Shown: positions 12,060-23,665 of the stretch, in pieces
Layout: each line of letters opens with the position of its first letter
How positions within the stretch are numbered: the stretch's first letter is position 1
From: Daphnia pulex
Taxonomy: Eukaryota > Arthropoda > Branchiopoda > Diplostraca > Daphniidae
Direction: 5' to 3'
Assembly: GCF_021134715.1 (NCBI RefSeq)
Contig: NC_060026.1
Coordinates: forward strand, 10,283,001-10,347,000
DNA: 64,000 bases
Translations under genes and position numbers: made by a program
Notes under the pieces: generated by a model
The model's input: only the letters and a program-made list of their open reading frames with translations
Databases searched by the model: none
What the model was told of the DNA's origin: nothing

Positions 12060-13370
12060 TTTACTTGACTCAGCTGAATTTACTGAGGTTGTTCGCAACG
12101 AAGTGATTCCACAATGTTGGAAGTCGAATGAAGGAAAATGTTACTGGCCAACGAAAGATCCTCAAGGAAAAGTTGAATTGCTGAAAACTACTTGGCCTCA
12201 ACATTCCATACACAAAATTTTCGCACACTGTAAGTTTTTATCGTTTACGTTTTAATAGTTCTCATATAAATAAGATGTGGTGCGATGTGATTTGCAAGAG
12301 TCTTCCGAATCTGAGAGTGTAACATAAGCTAAATCAGGAGAAGAGGAATTTGGAAGTCTTCATGGGAAACGGCGTTCAACTCAGGCTTCATGTGGAAATA
12401 GTATTTTACACAAATCCCTCCAACCTTGGACAGCACAGATAGTGAGATTCAGTTAGTTAAGCCGCCTTCCGTCTCACCAGCAAAGTAAGTTCGTCCGGCT
12501 CCAAATGCCTGTTCAAATTTCTTTAGACAAAAGTGTGGAATCTGAGGAAGAAGACAATCATATGTCCAAGTAGAAGAAAACTAAAGGTTACCCTTTAAAA
12601 TTCTTTTATAACAACACAGCTATTAATTTCCATTATCCTGCCATTTCAGGTACGGATAATGTAACAGAGACAAAGGGGAAACAATGGAAAAGAAATGTCA
12701 TAGTTGAAAAAGAACCCGAATGTGAAATGTGTTGCCTCTACTCACAAGGAAAAATTGTTTATAAATTACTGAAAAGGTAACTTTTTTCGCCTTGGTCTTA
12801 GGACAACAACTTTTTCTCTGTTATTCGTATTTGATTCTTTACTCTTGGGCATTAAACGTTATGTCCGAACTATTGCCGAGTATGTTGTTGATGTGAAGCT
12901 AGAACAGCGAGATCAATGGAAAATTCTCGTAAGTCTTAAAGATCAAGAACGATCATGCTCCCAGCAACGATTCAAACGATGCTAGACCTAGTGGTCATAA
13001 ACGGCGCCTTGTAGTGAATAAGGATTTGAATATGCCACCTCATAAGATGGAAGATTAAGTATTTGAACAACAATTTGATATGTCTGAAATAAGAAAAAAT
13101 GTTGTAAGCCGCCGTGTGTCTTTGAATGCCATCAATGTATTATAAAAATGAATCTCTTTTCCTATTAGATCACTGTGTTAAGAGCGTTTGGAGGTGTCGA
13201 CATAAAAAATAATAATGTGTCATACGTTGGGCATGGAGGGAAACAATGGAAGATTCCCTAACGGTTGAATTCACATGGGCTTGCCAACTGAAAAAAGGAA
13301 GCAAGAAGGAGACGGGTCTGTTTCTCTATAAATCTAAACTGCCGAAAACCATCTTCGGTAAATTATTTTG
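12060..13370 (+). pseudogene. decayed multi-exon gene of the 'W..CYWP' N-terminal / DUF4806-like family
   Basis: At 12071-12228 the plus strand encodes SAEFTEVVRNEVIPQCW followed by EGKCYWPTKDPQGKVELL and TTWPQHSIHKI, ending at a cac|tgtaag-like donor. The spacing (FTEVV..E.IP..W......CYWP......TTWP) matches a family of arthropod proteins that often end in a DUF4806 domain. At 13169-13262 an exon after ttcctattag reads ITVLRAFGGVDIKNNNVSY then GHGGKQWKIP and a stop. Between them are charged segments with stops and lost frame. Family membership is recalled from pattern, not searched. Several stops favour a relic. Confidence 0.4.
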
Positions 13371-13599
13371 TTTTCAGCATTTATGTTTAAAATAGTTTTT
13401 TTATTATGGTTTTCTTATCGTGATTTCTTATATATATACATATTGCTCCAATTTTTTATTTAATTAGAGACTATGAAATATGGTGATTTTAAGGACGTCA
13501 AATTCTTACACTAGGGGGTATCAGCCGTGATTACGTAAGAAGAGTGGGAGATCGTGTGTGTTTGCCTGTTACCGTAAGCTACCGGCTTATTTGTTTTTG

Positions 13600-13830
13600 T
13601 TAATTTGTGTGTGCGGAATCTCCTGGCTGATTTATTTTTTTTAAATGTGTGTTTGTGTGTGGAGTCAAAAGACGGATTTATTTTTTTGAATGTGGGTGTG
13701 TGTGTGTGTGGATTCCCTCCGGCGAATTTCTTTGTTTTATGTATGTGTGTGTGGATTCCACCGGCGGATTTTTTTTCAATGTGAGTGTGTGTGAGGATTC
13801 CACCCGGTGAATTTGTTTTGTTGAATGTGT
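13600..13830. repeat. GT-rich tandem repeat, ~55-60-bp unit
   Basis: Four to five units of the form (gt)n-gga.tcc..ccggcggatttnttttttnaatgtg follow one another. Each starts in a (gt) tract and ends in a T-rich run. This is satellite-like, degenerate and non-coding. Confidence 0.7.
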
Positions 13831-13844
13831 TTTTTGGCTTGCTG

Positions 13845-13975
13845 GAGTAAAACTCCCGGGTGGCACTGGGAGTTTTTTTTTAATTAAAAGTAGTAAAACT
13901 CCCTTTGCTAAAGTTTTTTTTTAAATCGAAAGTAGTAATACTCCCGGGTGGCACCGTGAATTTTTTTTTAATTGA
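13845..13975. repeat. tandem repeat of ~60 bp
   Basis: The unit agtaaaactcccgggtggca..gggagtttttttttaatt occurs about three times (from 13846, 13889 and 13933). The middle copy is diverged (ctccctttgctaaag). It follows directly on the GT-rich array. Confidence 0.65.
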
Positions 13976-13979
13976 ATAT

Positions 13980-14875
13980 TTATTTTTGAATGTTATTTTG
14001 AATTTACTTACAACTTCTAATTTAATTTTTTAATCGGACTCTATCTCTGCTTCTGCTAGTTCTAACTCCCTCCACTGTTGTTTGGAATGCTTACGGCTAA
14101 CCGTTCCCAATTTCTCCAATAGTTCTGCAGACGTATTTTTTCCCCTGGTAATCTTTCCAAGCTTCCCTGAGCTCACTCTGCCATGTGGTAGTATTTAAAA
14201 AAAATATTTTTATGTTTTTTACCTTTGCCATGAAGTCAATTTTTCTCGCTTCTTCTTACATTTGATCAGATTCGGGGAATTATTAGCCCCTTCCAGCTTT
14301 ATTGAGTTATGGTAGCCTAGTACATCCAACCGTAATTCAGATTTGTTTCTTATTTCTTAACTGTACTTCTAACCTTCACCGTTGTTGTTTGTTCGGCGAT
14401 GTTGCATGCACATAGACCAACTGCGTGGTGGCCACACGGTGCTAGTTATCCAGGTGCTAGTAATCCAGTACAAGCTTCACGAGGAGATCGCTGTTGTTGG
14501 GTTGGCTCCTGGTGTAAAGTTTACGCAATTTCACTAGGAAATTGCCTTGCGGAACGTGTCACTCGAGGAGGGTGGGTAGGATCTGGACGAACCCTTTTGG
14601 CCAAAGGCTCGGTTGGCTGAGTGTCTACTTCCTTTTTTGTTTTCCGTTTGCGGCCAACAACACCAACCTGTGTTTACACAAAGAAAACTTGACACTTGAA
14701 GTCAAATACTTCATTGTTTTTCTTCATCTGAACGTATTCGGCAGGAGTTAGCCTCGAAGGCAAACAAGAACGATGAACCAACCTGTTGCAATCGAAAATT
14801 ATTGAATACGTTTATTGACATAAGTTTTGTGACATAAATTAAATATAGATCCATAGTTTTTTATGTGGCCTGAAT
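13980..14875. other. spacer without a supportable gene
   Basis: Overlapping plus-strand frames at 14399-14620 and 14542-14751 occupy different phases and show no domain or splice-supported extension. Nothing else is seen. Confidence 0.45.
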
Positions 14876-14879
14876 GTCG

Positions 14880-14975
14880 CCGGACAGTTGCCTGAACGTC
14901 TCCCGTGCAAAGGCACTTTCAGGCCCTGGCCTGAATGTTGCGGGCCTGAACGTCACGGGCCTAAACGTCCATCAT
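14880..14975. repeat. GC-rich short repeat cluster 'gcctgaacgtc'
   Basis: The word (g)gcctgaa(c/t)gt(c/t) occurs five to six times in about 90 bp (cctgaatgtcgc, cctgaacgtctc, cctgaatgttgc, cctgaacgtcac, cctaaacgtcca). It stands out in an AT-rich stretch. Confidence 0.7.
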
Positions 14976-15199
14976 CCATCGAATCAATAGTGCGTTAAAG
15001 AGACAACATAATAAAGACGACTCTGACAATCAGCAAAGAGACACCGAATTTGACAGCTGAATTCAAATTTTTTGAAATTTCTTGTCATAATATTGGCAGT
15101 TGTTGACAAACAAATGAAAATAAACTCCATAGATTTTTCTAAAAGTTAAATTAATGAAACTAACAATATATCACATAATAGTCTTATATCAGGGAATAT

Positions 15200-15420
15200 G
15201 GTTGATATGAATGACGACTAAAGAAAATCTTAGTGATATCTTTTAGTTTGCATTATGTAGTCATCTTATAAGCCAAGGGTTCATATGAATGACGAATAAA
15301 GGAGATCTTAATTATAAAATTTTTAGTTTGAATTATGGTAGTCACCTTATAAGCCAACCATATGAATGACGACTACAGGAGAGCTTATTGATATCTTTTA
15401 GTTCGAATTAAGTAACCATA
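15200..15420. repeat. three-copy tandem repeat, ~75-90-bp unit
   Basis: The unit catatgaatgacgact(a)aaggaga.ctta...atatcttttagttt.aattatg.tagtca.cttataagccaa occurs from about 15208, 15284 and 15360. Differences are point changes and small indels. No coding sense is seen. Confidence 0.75.
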
Positions 15421-15695
15421 TTCTGGTCTTAATAGTATCTAAAAAGTCATCTAAAAAGGTAACATAAAGACAGATTTTGTCTGGACACAGCTGTCTAATG
15501 AAGGACATTTTTCAGTCGAAAAAAGCGAAGTCGAACCAAAAAAAGTGACATTTAGGTCATCTTTTTGCTATATAAGCCGCAAGTTAAGCGCGGAACGTGG
15601 GTACTGTACTACAACTGATGAATTGTGCTATAATAAGCTTAACGCCGGCTCTGACAGAAAAGATTTTATATTGCAAGTCTACATACTTTCAAAAT

Positions 15696-16135
15696 TGTTA
15701 CGGCCGACCTGGCCAACCTTGGTTATATTATACGCACACGATGCAATACAGAAATACAACGCGATACTTAACCAAATGTTTACAGTGCAACACTGTACAA
15801 TGTTTAGTTCTCTGGATCTGGTTCCTTTCTCTACCTCTTTCTTTCGACTCGCCCGTTCTCCATTCCTGCTTGTACAACTTTGCCTTCCCCGAACTCTCTT
15901 CTTTCTCGTTTTTTCAACGTTTAGTCCTCGACGTATGAGCTGCGTTACTTCACCCGACCAATCTAGTCATCTCCGGTCTCCTTTATGCGACCTCTCTTCC
16001 CGGCGCGTAACACAATGTAACAAGGAGGACGTTTGGTCTGTCTCTTGTTTGGTATACAATATGGGGTGTATATATGTTGAAGAATCCCACCAAAACGGGT
16101 CAAGAAAGCAAATGTCTACAGTGGCAACAGTAACA
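15696..16135. mobile_element. solo LTR-like element
   Basis: The block begins TGTTACGGCCGACC and ends CAACAGTAACA, giving 6-bp terminal inverted repeats TGTTAC...GTAACA in a 440-bp unit, typical of Gypsy-type LTRs. No second copy or internal pol gene is found in the window, so it would be a solo LTR. Flanks (caaaat / caattc) give at best a degraded target duplication. A 205-codon frame crosses it but is probably incidental. Confidence 0.45.
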
Positions 16136-16224
16136 CAATTCAAGACAAATAATGCGCAATAAATATATATATCATTCGTGTCTCCAGAGGACTTACATTT
16201 ATATTTGCGGCACTATTCGCCTCC

Positions 16225-16960
16225 GAGTCTAAATCCAGCTTCTCTTGCGGTTCAAGAAAGCAAAGTCGAGAGATTGGGGGGATTGAATATATTGATTAAT
16301 ATAAAAGACAATTTGATGACGTAGTACTTCGCTCCTTCGGGTCTCTAATGTGGGCAATGTGACACAGTTCAGTTTGTCAGGCAAATCGTTAAGACTGATA
16401 GGACGACATTCTTTTTTATCAGGGCTGCACTTCACTAGAAGCCGGTCGTTCAAAATAGCTGCTACTTCACGCAAAAATTAAGCGTACTTGCAATCACCTC
16501 CTCGCTGGGGAAGCGTAGCTTTACTCTCTCCTTTGAAACATTCGATAAAGAGACATGAAGCTCATTCACTCTTATTAAACTCTCAAGAGCCCCTCTCATG
16601 AACCCCAAATGCGAAGCACATAGCTGCTGGAATTTCCATTTGATGACAAATGATAAAGTAGTGATAAAGTAGTGCTTACTGATAAAGTAGTGCTTCCGTG
16701 AGGGATAAATCTTGTCTGATCTAACTTACAGGCAAAACTAAACTCTTTCTTCACGCCTAAGAAATTGGCCCCATCATCAAAATGAATAAATTCTGGCTTG
16801 GAATTTAAGGAAAGGGATCTCTTTAGCATCAGTAGAAAATAATCAATTGAAAACGATTTCGCTAGGTTGATGACTTAATAAAAACACGGAATCCAGGAAA
16901 CCAAGCTTCATTTCTGCGTCTTTTCTCGTCTTGGGCCAGAGCTCAATTACTGTGTCGTCC
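16225..16960 (-). pseudogene. unrecognised gene relic
   Basis: Minus-strand coding-like segments run in sequence: DTVIELWPKTRKDAEMKLGF and FLLSHQPSEIVFN then a stop (about 16945-16850); SLNSKPEFIHFDDGANFLGV then FSFACKLDQTRFIPHGSTTL (16829-16690); and CRPISLNDLPDKLNCVTLPT with ETRRSEVLRHQIVFYINQYI (16474-16270). Stops and a local gataaagtagtg triplication break the frame. The segments look like pieces of one protein of unknown family. Confidence 0.35.
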
Positions 16961-17565
16961 ATTCGAGGCCTCACCCTGCCATATCAAGGGCCCCGTATGG
17001 AAGGGTCCATACTTATCGTATATAAAACGTAGTAACCCATATTATATGGCAAGCACGGCGGTGTTATCGGGTATAATATTAGTCAACAAACTCAATATGC
17101 TGTCACAAAGATTATAATTCGTTTTAACAAATTTTGAATCGTGACTACTTTTACACAAAATAGATTATCATTTATCATATATATCCCATTAGGGCAAATA
17201 TTCTCATTATTTTATTTATATGTATTTTTTTGTTCATGTAAAACTAATAAATCTTATTGATTTTCTTTACGGTAGTGTAAATTTTTCTTGCTTTTTTTAT
17301 AAATTGCAGTTAGAGATTTACAGATATTTAGAGTGACTGATTAATTGATGATCCGCGATGTTTTTGAGAATTAGCAAATTATTTGACGATTGTTAAATTA
17401 TTTTTCAAGGTAACTACGTTTCAATCATTTAAAAAATCAAATCGTGAAAATGAAATTGGTATAATTTAAATCTTTTGTGTTCTTTTCATTAACCCGTTTC
17501 CGTGGTCGATCTGGCCGTAGTTGATTCGGCAACAGTCGTTAGTGTGGGGTTGGAGTGGATTCAGT

Positions 17566-19946
17566 TTATTCCGTAGTAGAAGGTGGGACAGTTGTAGTGG
17601 ATTCGCTGATAGTTGTTGATGTTGGGGTAGAAGATGCAGTTGATTCCATAGTAGAGGATGAATCAGCGGTAGTTGATTCAGTTACAGTCATTGACGTTGT
17701 GGTAGACGATCCCATAGTTGAAGATGAAACAGTCGTGGTTGAGTCGCTCACAGTAGTTGACGTTAGGGTAGTGGATTCAGTTGTTGATAAAGTAGACGAT
17801 GAAGCAATGGTAGTTGATTCAGTGACAGTAGTTGACGTCGATGAAGTGGATTCTGTTGATTCTGTAGTTAAAGATGGAACAGTGGTAGTTGATTCGGTGA
17901 CAGTCGTTGAAGTTTGAGTAGTCAATTCTATAGTTGAAGATGGGACAGTTGTAGTTGATGTTTGGGTAGTGGATTCAGTTGGTGACATAGTAGACGATGA
18001 ATCAGAGGTAGTAGATTCAGTGACCGTCGTTGTCGTTGGTGTAGTCGATCCACTTGATTCCGTAGTTGAAGATGGAACAGTTGTAGTTGAGTCGCTGGCA
18101 GTAGTTGATGGTGGGGTAGTGGATACAGTTGATTCCATAGTAAAAGATGAATCAGTGGTAGTAGATTCAGTGACAGTCGTTGACGTCGGTGAAGTGGATT
18201 CTGGTAATTCTGTAGTTGAAGATGGAACAGTTGTAGTTGGGTCGCTGACAGTAGTTGACGTTAGAGTAGTAAATCCAGTTGATTCCATAGTAGAAGAGAG
18301 ACCAGTTGTGGTTGATTCAGTGACAGTTGTTGACGTCGATGAAGTGGATTCTGTTGATTCCATAGTAGAAGATTGATCACTGGTAGTTGATTCGGCGACA
18401 GTCGTTGAAGTTTGAGTAGTCAATTCTATAGTTGAAGATGGGACAGTTGTAGTTGATGTTTGGGTAGTGGATTCAGTTGGTGACATAGTAGACGATGAAT
18501 CAGAGGTAGTAGATTCAGTGACAGTCGTTGTCGTTGGTGTAGTCGATCCACTTGATTCCGTAGTTGAAGATGGAACAGTTGTAGTTGAGTCGCTGGCAGT
18601 AGTTGATGGTGGGGTAGTGGATACAGTTGATTCCATAGTAAAAGATGAATCAGTGGTAGTAGATTCAGTGACAGTCGTTGACGTCGGCGAAGTGGATTCT
18701 GGTAATTCTGTAGTTGAAGATGGAACAGTTGTAGTTGGGTCGCTGACAGTAGTTGACGTTAGAGTAGTAAATCCAGTTGATTCCATAGTAGAAGAGAGAC
18801 CAGTTGTGGTTGATTCAGTGACAGTTGTTGACGTCGATGAAGTGGATTCTGTTGATTCCATAGTAGAAGATTGATCACTGGTAGTTGATTCGGCGACAGT
18901 CGTTGGAGTTTGAGTAGTCAATTGTATAGTTGAAGATGGGACAGTTGTAGTTGATGTTTGGGTAGTGGATTCAGTTGGTGACATAATAGACGATGAATCA
19001 GAGGTAGTAGATTCAGTGACAGTCGTTGTCGTTGGTGTAGTCGATCCACTTGATTCCGTAGTTGAAGATGGAACAGTTGTAGTTGAGTCACTGGCAGTAG
19101 TTGATGGTGGGGTAGTGGATACAGTTGATTCCATAGTAAAAGATGAATCAGTGGTAGTAGATTCAGTGACAGTCGTTGACGTCGGTGAAGTGGATTCTGG
19201 TAATTCTGTAGTTGAAGATGGAACAGTTGTAGTTGGGTCGCTGACAGTAGTTGACGTTAGAGTAGTAAATCCAGTTGATTCCATAGTAGAAGAGAGACCA
19301 GTTGTGGTTGATTCAGTGACAGTTGTTGACGTCGATGAAGTGGATTCTGTTGATTCCATAGTAGAAGATGGAACAACTGTAGTTGATTCACTGACAGAAG
19401 TGGATATTGGTGTAGTGGATTCAGTTGATTCCATAGAAGACGATGAATCAGTGATAATTGAATCAGTGACAGTCGTTGACGTTGGTGTAGCAGATTCAGT
19501 TGATTCCATTGAAGGAGTTAGAGCAGTGGTAGTTGATTCGGTGACGGTCGTTGATGTTGAGATAGTAGATTCAGTTGATCCCATGGTAGAAGATGCATCT
19601 GAAGTAGTGAAAGCGGGTGTAGTGGTTGAAGGTGAATTAGTAAATCTGTTTGTTGTGCTTGAATGGGGTATTGTAAGAGTATTTGCAGTAGTAGTTGGAG
19701 ATATTTCTGCAATTGTAGTGGGTCTAAACTGCTGTATAATGTTTTTTATTAAATTTGTGATAATTGTAGCTAGCGATCGTGGTTCAGAAATTAATGTTGA
19801 TGGGTAAAATTGTGCTCCATGTTTACCTATATTACGGAAAAATTAAATTAGATTTGAGGTAAGATTGAATTTTGACAGAGAATACTTTTAAATACAAATT
19901 TTGTCGTGGTACAATTCTCACCCTTGGTAATTCCACCACCCACCCC
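17566..19946 (-). CDS. mucin-like Ser/Thr-rich repeat protein (partial gene model)
   Basis: One large exon (19826-17566, about 753 codons) is open to a TAA stop. It is preceded by a short exon (19946-19922) that joins in phase (ACCAAGG|gtgag, aatatag|GT). The N-terminal part is ordinary sequence (HGAQFYPSTLISEPRSLA). The remainder is a near-pure Ser/Thr/Pro/Glu domain built from a roughly 21-residue unit (STESTTxTSTTVTESTTT). Three 166-residue (498-bp) blocks are arranged head to tail within it. Such domains are heavily O-glycosylated in secreted or surface mucins and peritrophic or cuticular proteins. No chitin-binding or membrane domain is visible. The signal-peptide exon should lie upstream of 19946 but was not found. 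After the TAA the same motif continues briefly (TESTPTP), so the stop may be a recent shortening. Confidence 0.65.
17901..19369. repeat. 498-bp higher-order tandem repeat (3 copies)
   Basis: Nearly identical blocks begin at about 17901, 18399 and 18897, for example at cagtcgttg.agtttgagtagtcaatt. The spacing is exactly 498 bp, which is 166 codons. Copies differ at only a few positions; the third lacks the last ~25 bp. They sit in frame inside the mucin-like exon. Confidence 0.9.
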
Positions 19947-22185
19947 CTAAATTATTGTTTAAAGCCTATTAAAGACTATTATTAGCCTAAACTACAGCCT
20001 GTTTTAGCGTTACAAAATAAAAATTATGTATTTCGGTTTAAGCAACCGTTTTGTAGAGAGCAACTAGTTTTTTCGTAGCCGTTGATTAAACAAAAAAAAC
20101 ACGTTAACGCGAAAAACTCTGGTGTAGTCTAGGTTTGCATTTTTACACGAGATTTACAGTAATTAAAAACAATTTTCAGTAAAATTTCGCGTTTTTTCTT
20201 AAGAAAGATAAGCCCGCTGTATCTTTTTGATTTTTAGTTCACAAATTGCTTACAATCATAGATATTATTTTTTTCATGAAATTGCAAGGAGGTAATTACA
20301 GTGTTTCAAAAAACATGGCTGACCCAGTAATTCAAACCAATATTTTTTTATTTATACTTATCTGAAATAATTGACAAAATCAGAAAGATACAGAGAATCT
20401 ATTAAAAGTTTCCCAGGTGAGACACCACAATGTGTATCTCGTAGGGGATTAGCCAATACTTGGTCTATGGAGTGTAGTGGAGAAAAAGAAATCATTAAAA
20501 TAAATAATAGTGTTTAAATAAAAGTAAGAAAGAAAATTGTAAAACAAAGCCATTCAAATAAATAAAGTGGAAGCAAATAAAGCATAAAGAGAGTAGTGCT
20601 TTTCCGTGCCCCTAAAAAGAATTGGAAATATTCTGAACAACCTTAATCCCTGAGGGTAATATTCATTCTTATGAATATACCGAAGGTTTAAAGTTTCTAA
20701 AGTGGCTTTTTTAGCAGCCTGGAAAGGCTAAAAAAACCTTTTTCGGATAAGAATCTTCAGATTGGTCCACTTTCATACCAACTGGTTTGTTTGTATGTAA
20801 TTTGAGTTTTCTCTGGAAATAGTTATAAGTTATATCACTAGTTTTAAAAAACTTTTTGTAAACTTCTTGGCGTATTGAATTAAAATTCAAGAAAGGTTTT
20901 TTTTACTGTGTGATTATATTACTCATTTTATCTTTTAACATTGGGTTAAGTTTTATTCGCTCGTCCATCTTATTAAGCCACGAAACCCTTTCTGTGGCTG
21001 GGGGAGGTGGTGGCGAAGCCCGGTTGCATCCAAAACGCGCTAACATTCGTTCAAATTTTAAATGTTAAAGTTTGATGTGCTCTTTCTATAAGGTATTTTC
21101 CCCATTTTTAGCAGGTTATATTTTCCCGCTTTTGTTTGGGATCGTGGAAAATTATTACAAAATTTTCAACTTTCAGCAATTTCAAAAACATTTTTCAGAA
21201 ATATTTATTACTCATTAGTCATTACCTAATGCCAACCTGATCCAAATTTTAACCCTAGTCCATGATTGTGGCATCTCATACTAGGCCAATAAGGCTAAAT
21301 AATGACACTAAAATTAATAAAACTAAAGGCGATGCAAAACTGTAGTTTTTTTTGCGAACCTTGACCGGAGGCTTAGCCAGAAGGCATCTAGTTTAATGTA
21401 GGCTTGTGCTTTTCGATTGCTTTTCCATCAACGGAAAATATACTAACTACGAATTGGGTGGTATTTCACTATTCTCCTATGAGTGATAGAACTATCAAGC
21501 TATATTAAATATTATTTACTATTAGAAACTTTGCAACTGTCAAAAGTTTATTATGTTTTATGTCACATCTAAACTTATTTAAAACTTTTAAAATATATTG
21601 TCACGCGTGTAATTGCATAAACGTTAAATAGTCGAAGTATTCCTAAGAAATGACGCTAAACTGACGACTATTAAAGACGTATGGCGAGATATAAGATCAC
21701 CTTGAATCCCTATGTAAATGAGCCCCCCTTTATTCCCGTGTGTGGTTGTTGTGTGCCGTCTGTCCCTCTGTTGAGTCTGTGTTTGGTTTGGTGTTGGGCA
21801 CTGTCGTCCAGTCGCATACATGGTAACGACAGTGCAAGTACTTTTAAGGAGATTGGGCTCATAGAGTAGATGAGAGAAAGCCACAGCCTCATGAAACTGC
21901 ACCACTGATTAGCAACAGCAGCGTGAAACCCACGTTCAAACCCGCTCCTGAAAACATAAGCTATTGTATATACTCTGCTGTGAGTTATGAGTATGGGAAC
22001 AATTAAAAAGGGAAAAGAATGAGAAGCAGGAAACATTGAAGGAGTAAGTGGAAGATAAATTTATACAGCCCGAAATATTTTACGTAGAAAGAAATCAATG
22101 GCAAGGTTTTTTGTGATTAAAGGTAGCTGTCTAAGGACTTCCTAAGTAATCACCATTAATAAATTAATTTAAAATTAAAACTTAC
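19947..22185. other. spacer; upstream region of mucin-like gene
   Basis: This is AT-rich. Short frames at 21624-22036 overlap on both strands and are not supported. The promoter and first exon of the mucin-like gene should lie here, but no convincing signal-peptide exon was identified. Confidence 0.4.
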
Positions 22186-23170
22186 TTCTAAATTATTGAT
22201 AACTTTAATGTTATTTTTCAAATATTTTTCACGATAAAATTTACCGTAATTAAAGTAGAATAAATCCATGGGAAGGAGCCTGTTGTGCTCAGTTTCAAAA
22301 GGCTTGCGAATATCAATATATGCATTTTGGTAACTAGAAGATGCCGCTGCTGGTGCCAGAAGCCATAACCATCTACTGTCGCCAAACAATTTGCTAGAAA
22401 ATTTCATCCAGCTTTCTGTAGATTATATGGAAAAAAAAATTTAAAAAAAATGTATTTCATGTTATTCATGCTTCAAGGGGTGGATGTTTATTAATCGATA
22501 ATCAATTTTTAAATATGTTGTAAGTCCGTTAATAGGGCTCTTCGGGATCTGTTTTCTTTAGCCGTTTTATCTGGCAACGCAGCATGGCTCTAGACTTTTT
22601 TTAGCGTGAGAACGAGGAGAAGAGGGAGAATGGGACGAATGGGAGGGAGGAGGGCGTACGAAAAGAAAGGGGACCCACGTTTCCTCTTCTCCCCCATTCG
22701 TCCCATTCTCCCTCTTCTCCCCGTTCTCGCGCTAAAAAAGTCTAGAGCCATGCTGCGTTGCCAGATGAAACGCCTAAAGAAAACAGATCCCGAAGAGCCC
22801 TATTATCCCCCTAAGCATATTTATCGTAATACTTTTAACTGTCATAGTTATAAACTGTTCATAAACTGTTTATAAACATAAATTTCAAAAAATATACTCA
22901 TCAAGATAAAATAATCTTTACTTTTGTGTTTAAGTCTACAAGATATAAAAAAGGTATCGATGTAATGAAATGGCACCTACTTTTTAGAGACAGAGAAAAA
23001 CTATTAAAATAAAAATGTCTTTAATAAAACCACAAAAGTTTATCTCACCAGAATTAAGGTAACCTGCTGTTCCCAGTGGAAGAAATTCGTAATAAGGCAA
23101 TAACTGCCGGGAATCTTTGTCACCTGTTTGTCCAAGATATGTTGGTCTTCCATCTCCCATCCTCGGTGCT
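22186..23170 (-). CDS. partial gene of unknown function interrupted by a MITE in an intron
   Basis: An exon from about 23166 to 23049 (MGDGRPTYLGQTGDKDSRQL, YYEFLPLGTAGYLNS) splices in phase (TCTG|gtgaga; tctacag|AA) to exon 22415-22186. The second exon reads SWMKFSSKLFGDSRWLWLL, APAAASSSYQNAYIDIRKPF and FYFNYGKFYREKYLKNN, followed by donor GAA|gtaagt. Both ends are open: the start and the last exons were not found. The intron (23048-22416) contains the 272-bp fold-back element at 22532-22803. The WLWLL run could be a membrane segment. I do not recognise the family. An open minus-strand stretch at 23378-23175 may be an upstream exon. Confidence 0.4.
22532..22803. mobile_element. 272-bp fold-back MITE related to the THAP transposon at 41.6 kb
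   Basis: This is an almost complete palindrome, with arms of about 115 bp running from (AT)AGGGCTCTTCGGGATCTG inward to gaatgggacgaatggg. Flanking sites read TA+AT on the left and AT+TA on the right, consistent with a 2-bp AT or TA duplication. The end AGGGCTsTTCG.sATCT and the internal box TGGCAACGCAGCA are shared with the ends of the 1.9-kb element at 41572-43465. An 89-codon frame crossing it is a by-product. Confidence 0.85.
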
Positions 23171-23665
23171 AACACTAACTAAGCAAGAATTTTTTATATG
23201 ATAATTTCTCAAGGAAGAGCGGATGCCTGCAGTTCATTTCAAAAGAACCACTTGCGCATTCTAGGGGTTCACCACTAAACAAATATTCGTACCCCCTGCC
23301 AAAAGTACAGAAATATTGATCCAATCTAAACAAACGTAATTTAAGCAAACTACGCAGATTACGCATTTTGTAATCCAAAACCTGAGTGGTGAACTTCTCG
23401 TGTGCATTTTTTAAGAGTGACGCGCGCTGTGTAGAATATGTATCGTAAAAGATATAGTTGAAAAATATAGAACTTCATGACTTCACAACTTTTTTATTAA
23501 TTAATGTTCTGTAATAAATCCGAATAAATCATTTTTCTCCAATGAATTTTAAAAAACAAATTCCCCCTTTTGGGTTAAACGCAAAACGTGAAAAACAAGA
23601 GACCTAGGCGAGACCGGACCCACCCTGGACGACAAGGTAGACAGCGTTTACAACACAAGTAGATA

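Noticed and set aside
15545-16162. 205-codon plus-strand frame
   Set aside because: It runs across the boundary of the LTR-like block, has no domain, and its composition looks non-coding.
17555-19807. Plus-strand Val/Asp-rich frames of 120-280 codons
   Set aside because: They are the exact antisense of the Ser/Thr repeat exon and arise from its codon usage. The minus strand has the splice-consistent, compositionally normal protein.
22606-22875. 89-codon Arg-rich frame
   Set aside because: It lies on the palindromic MITE at 22532-22803.
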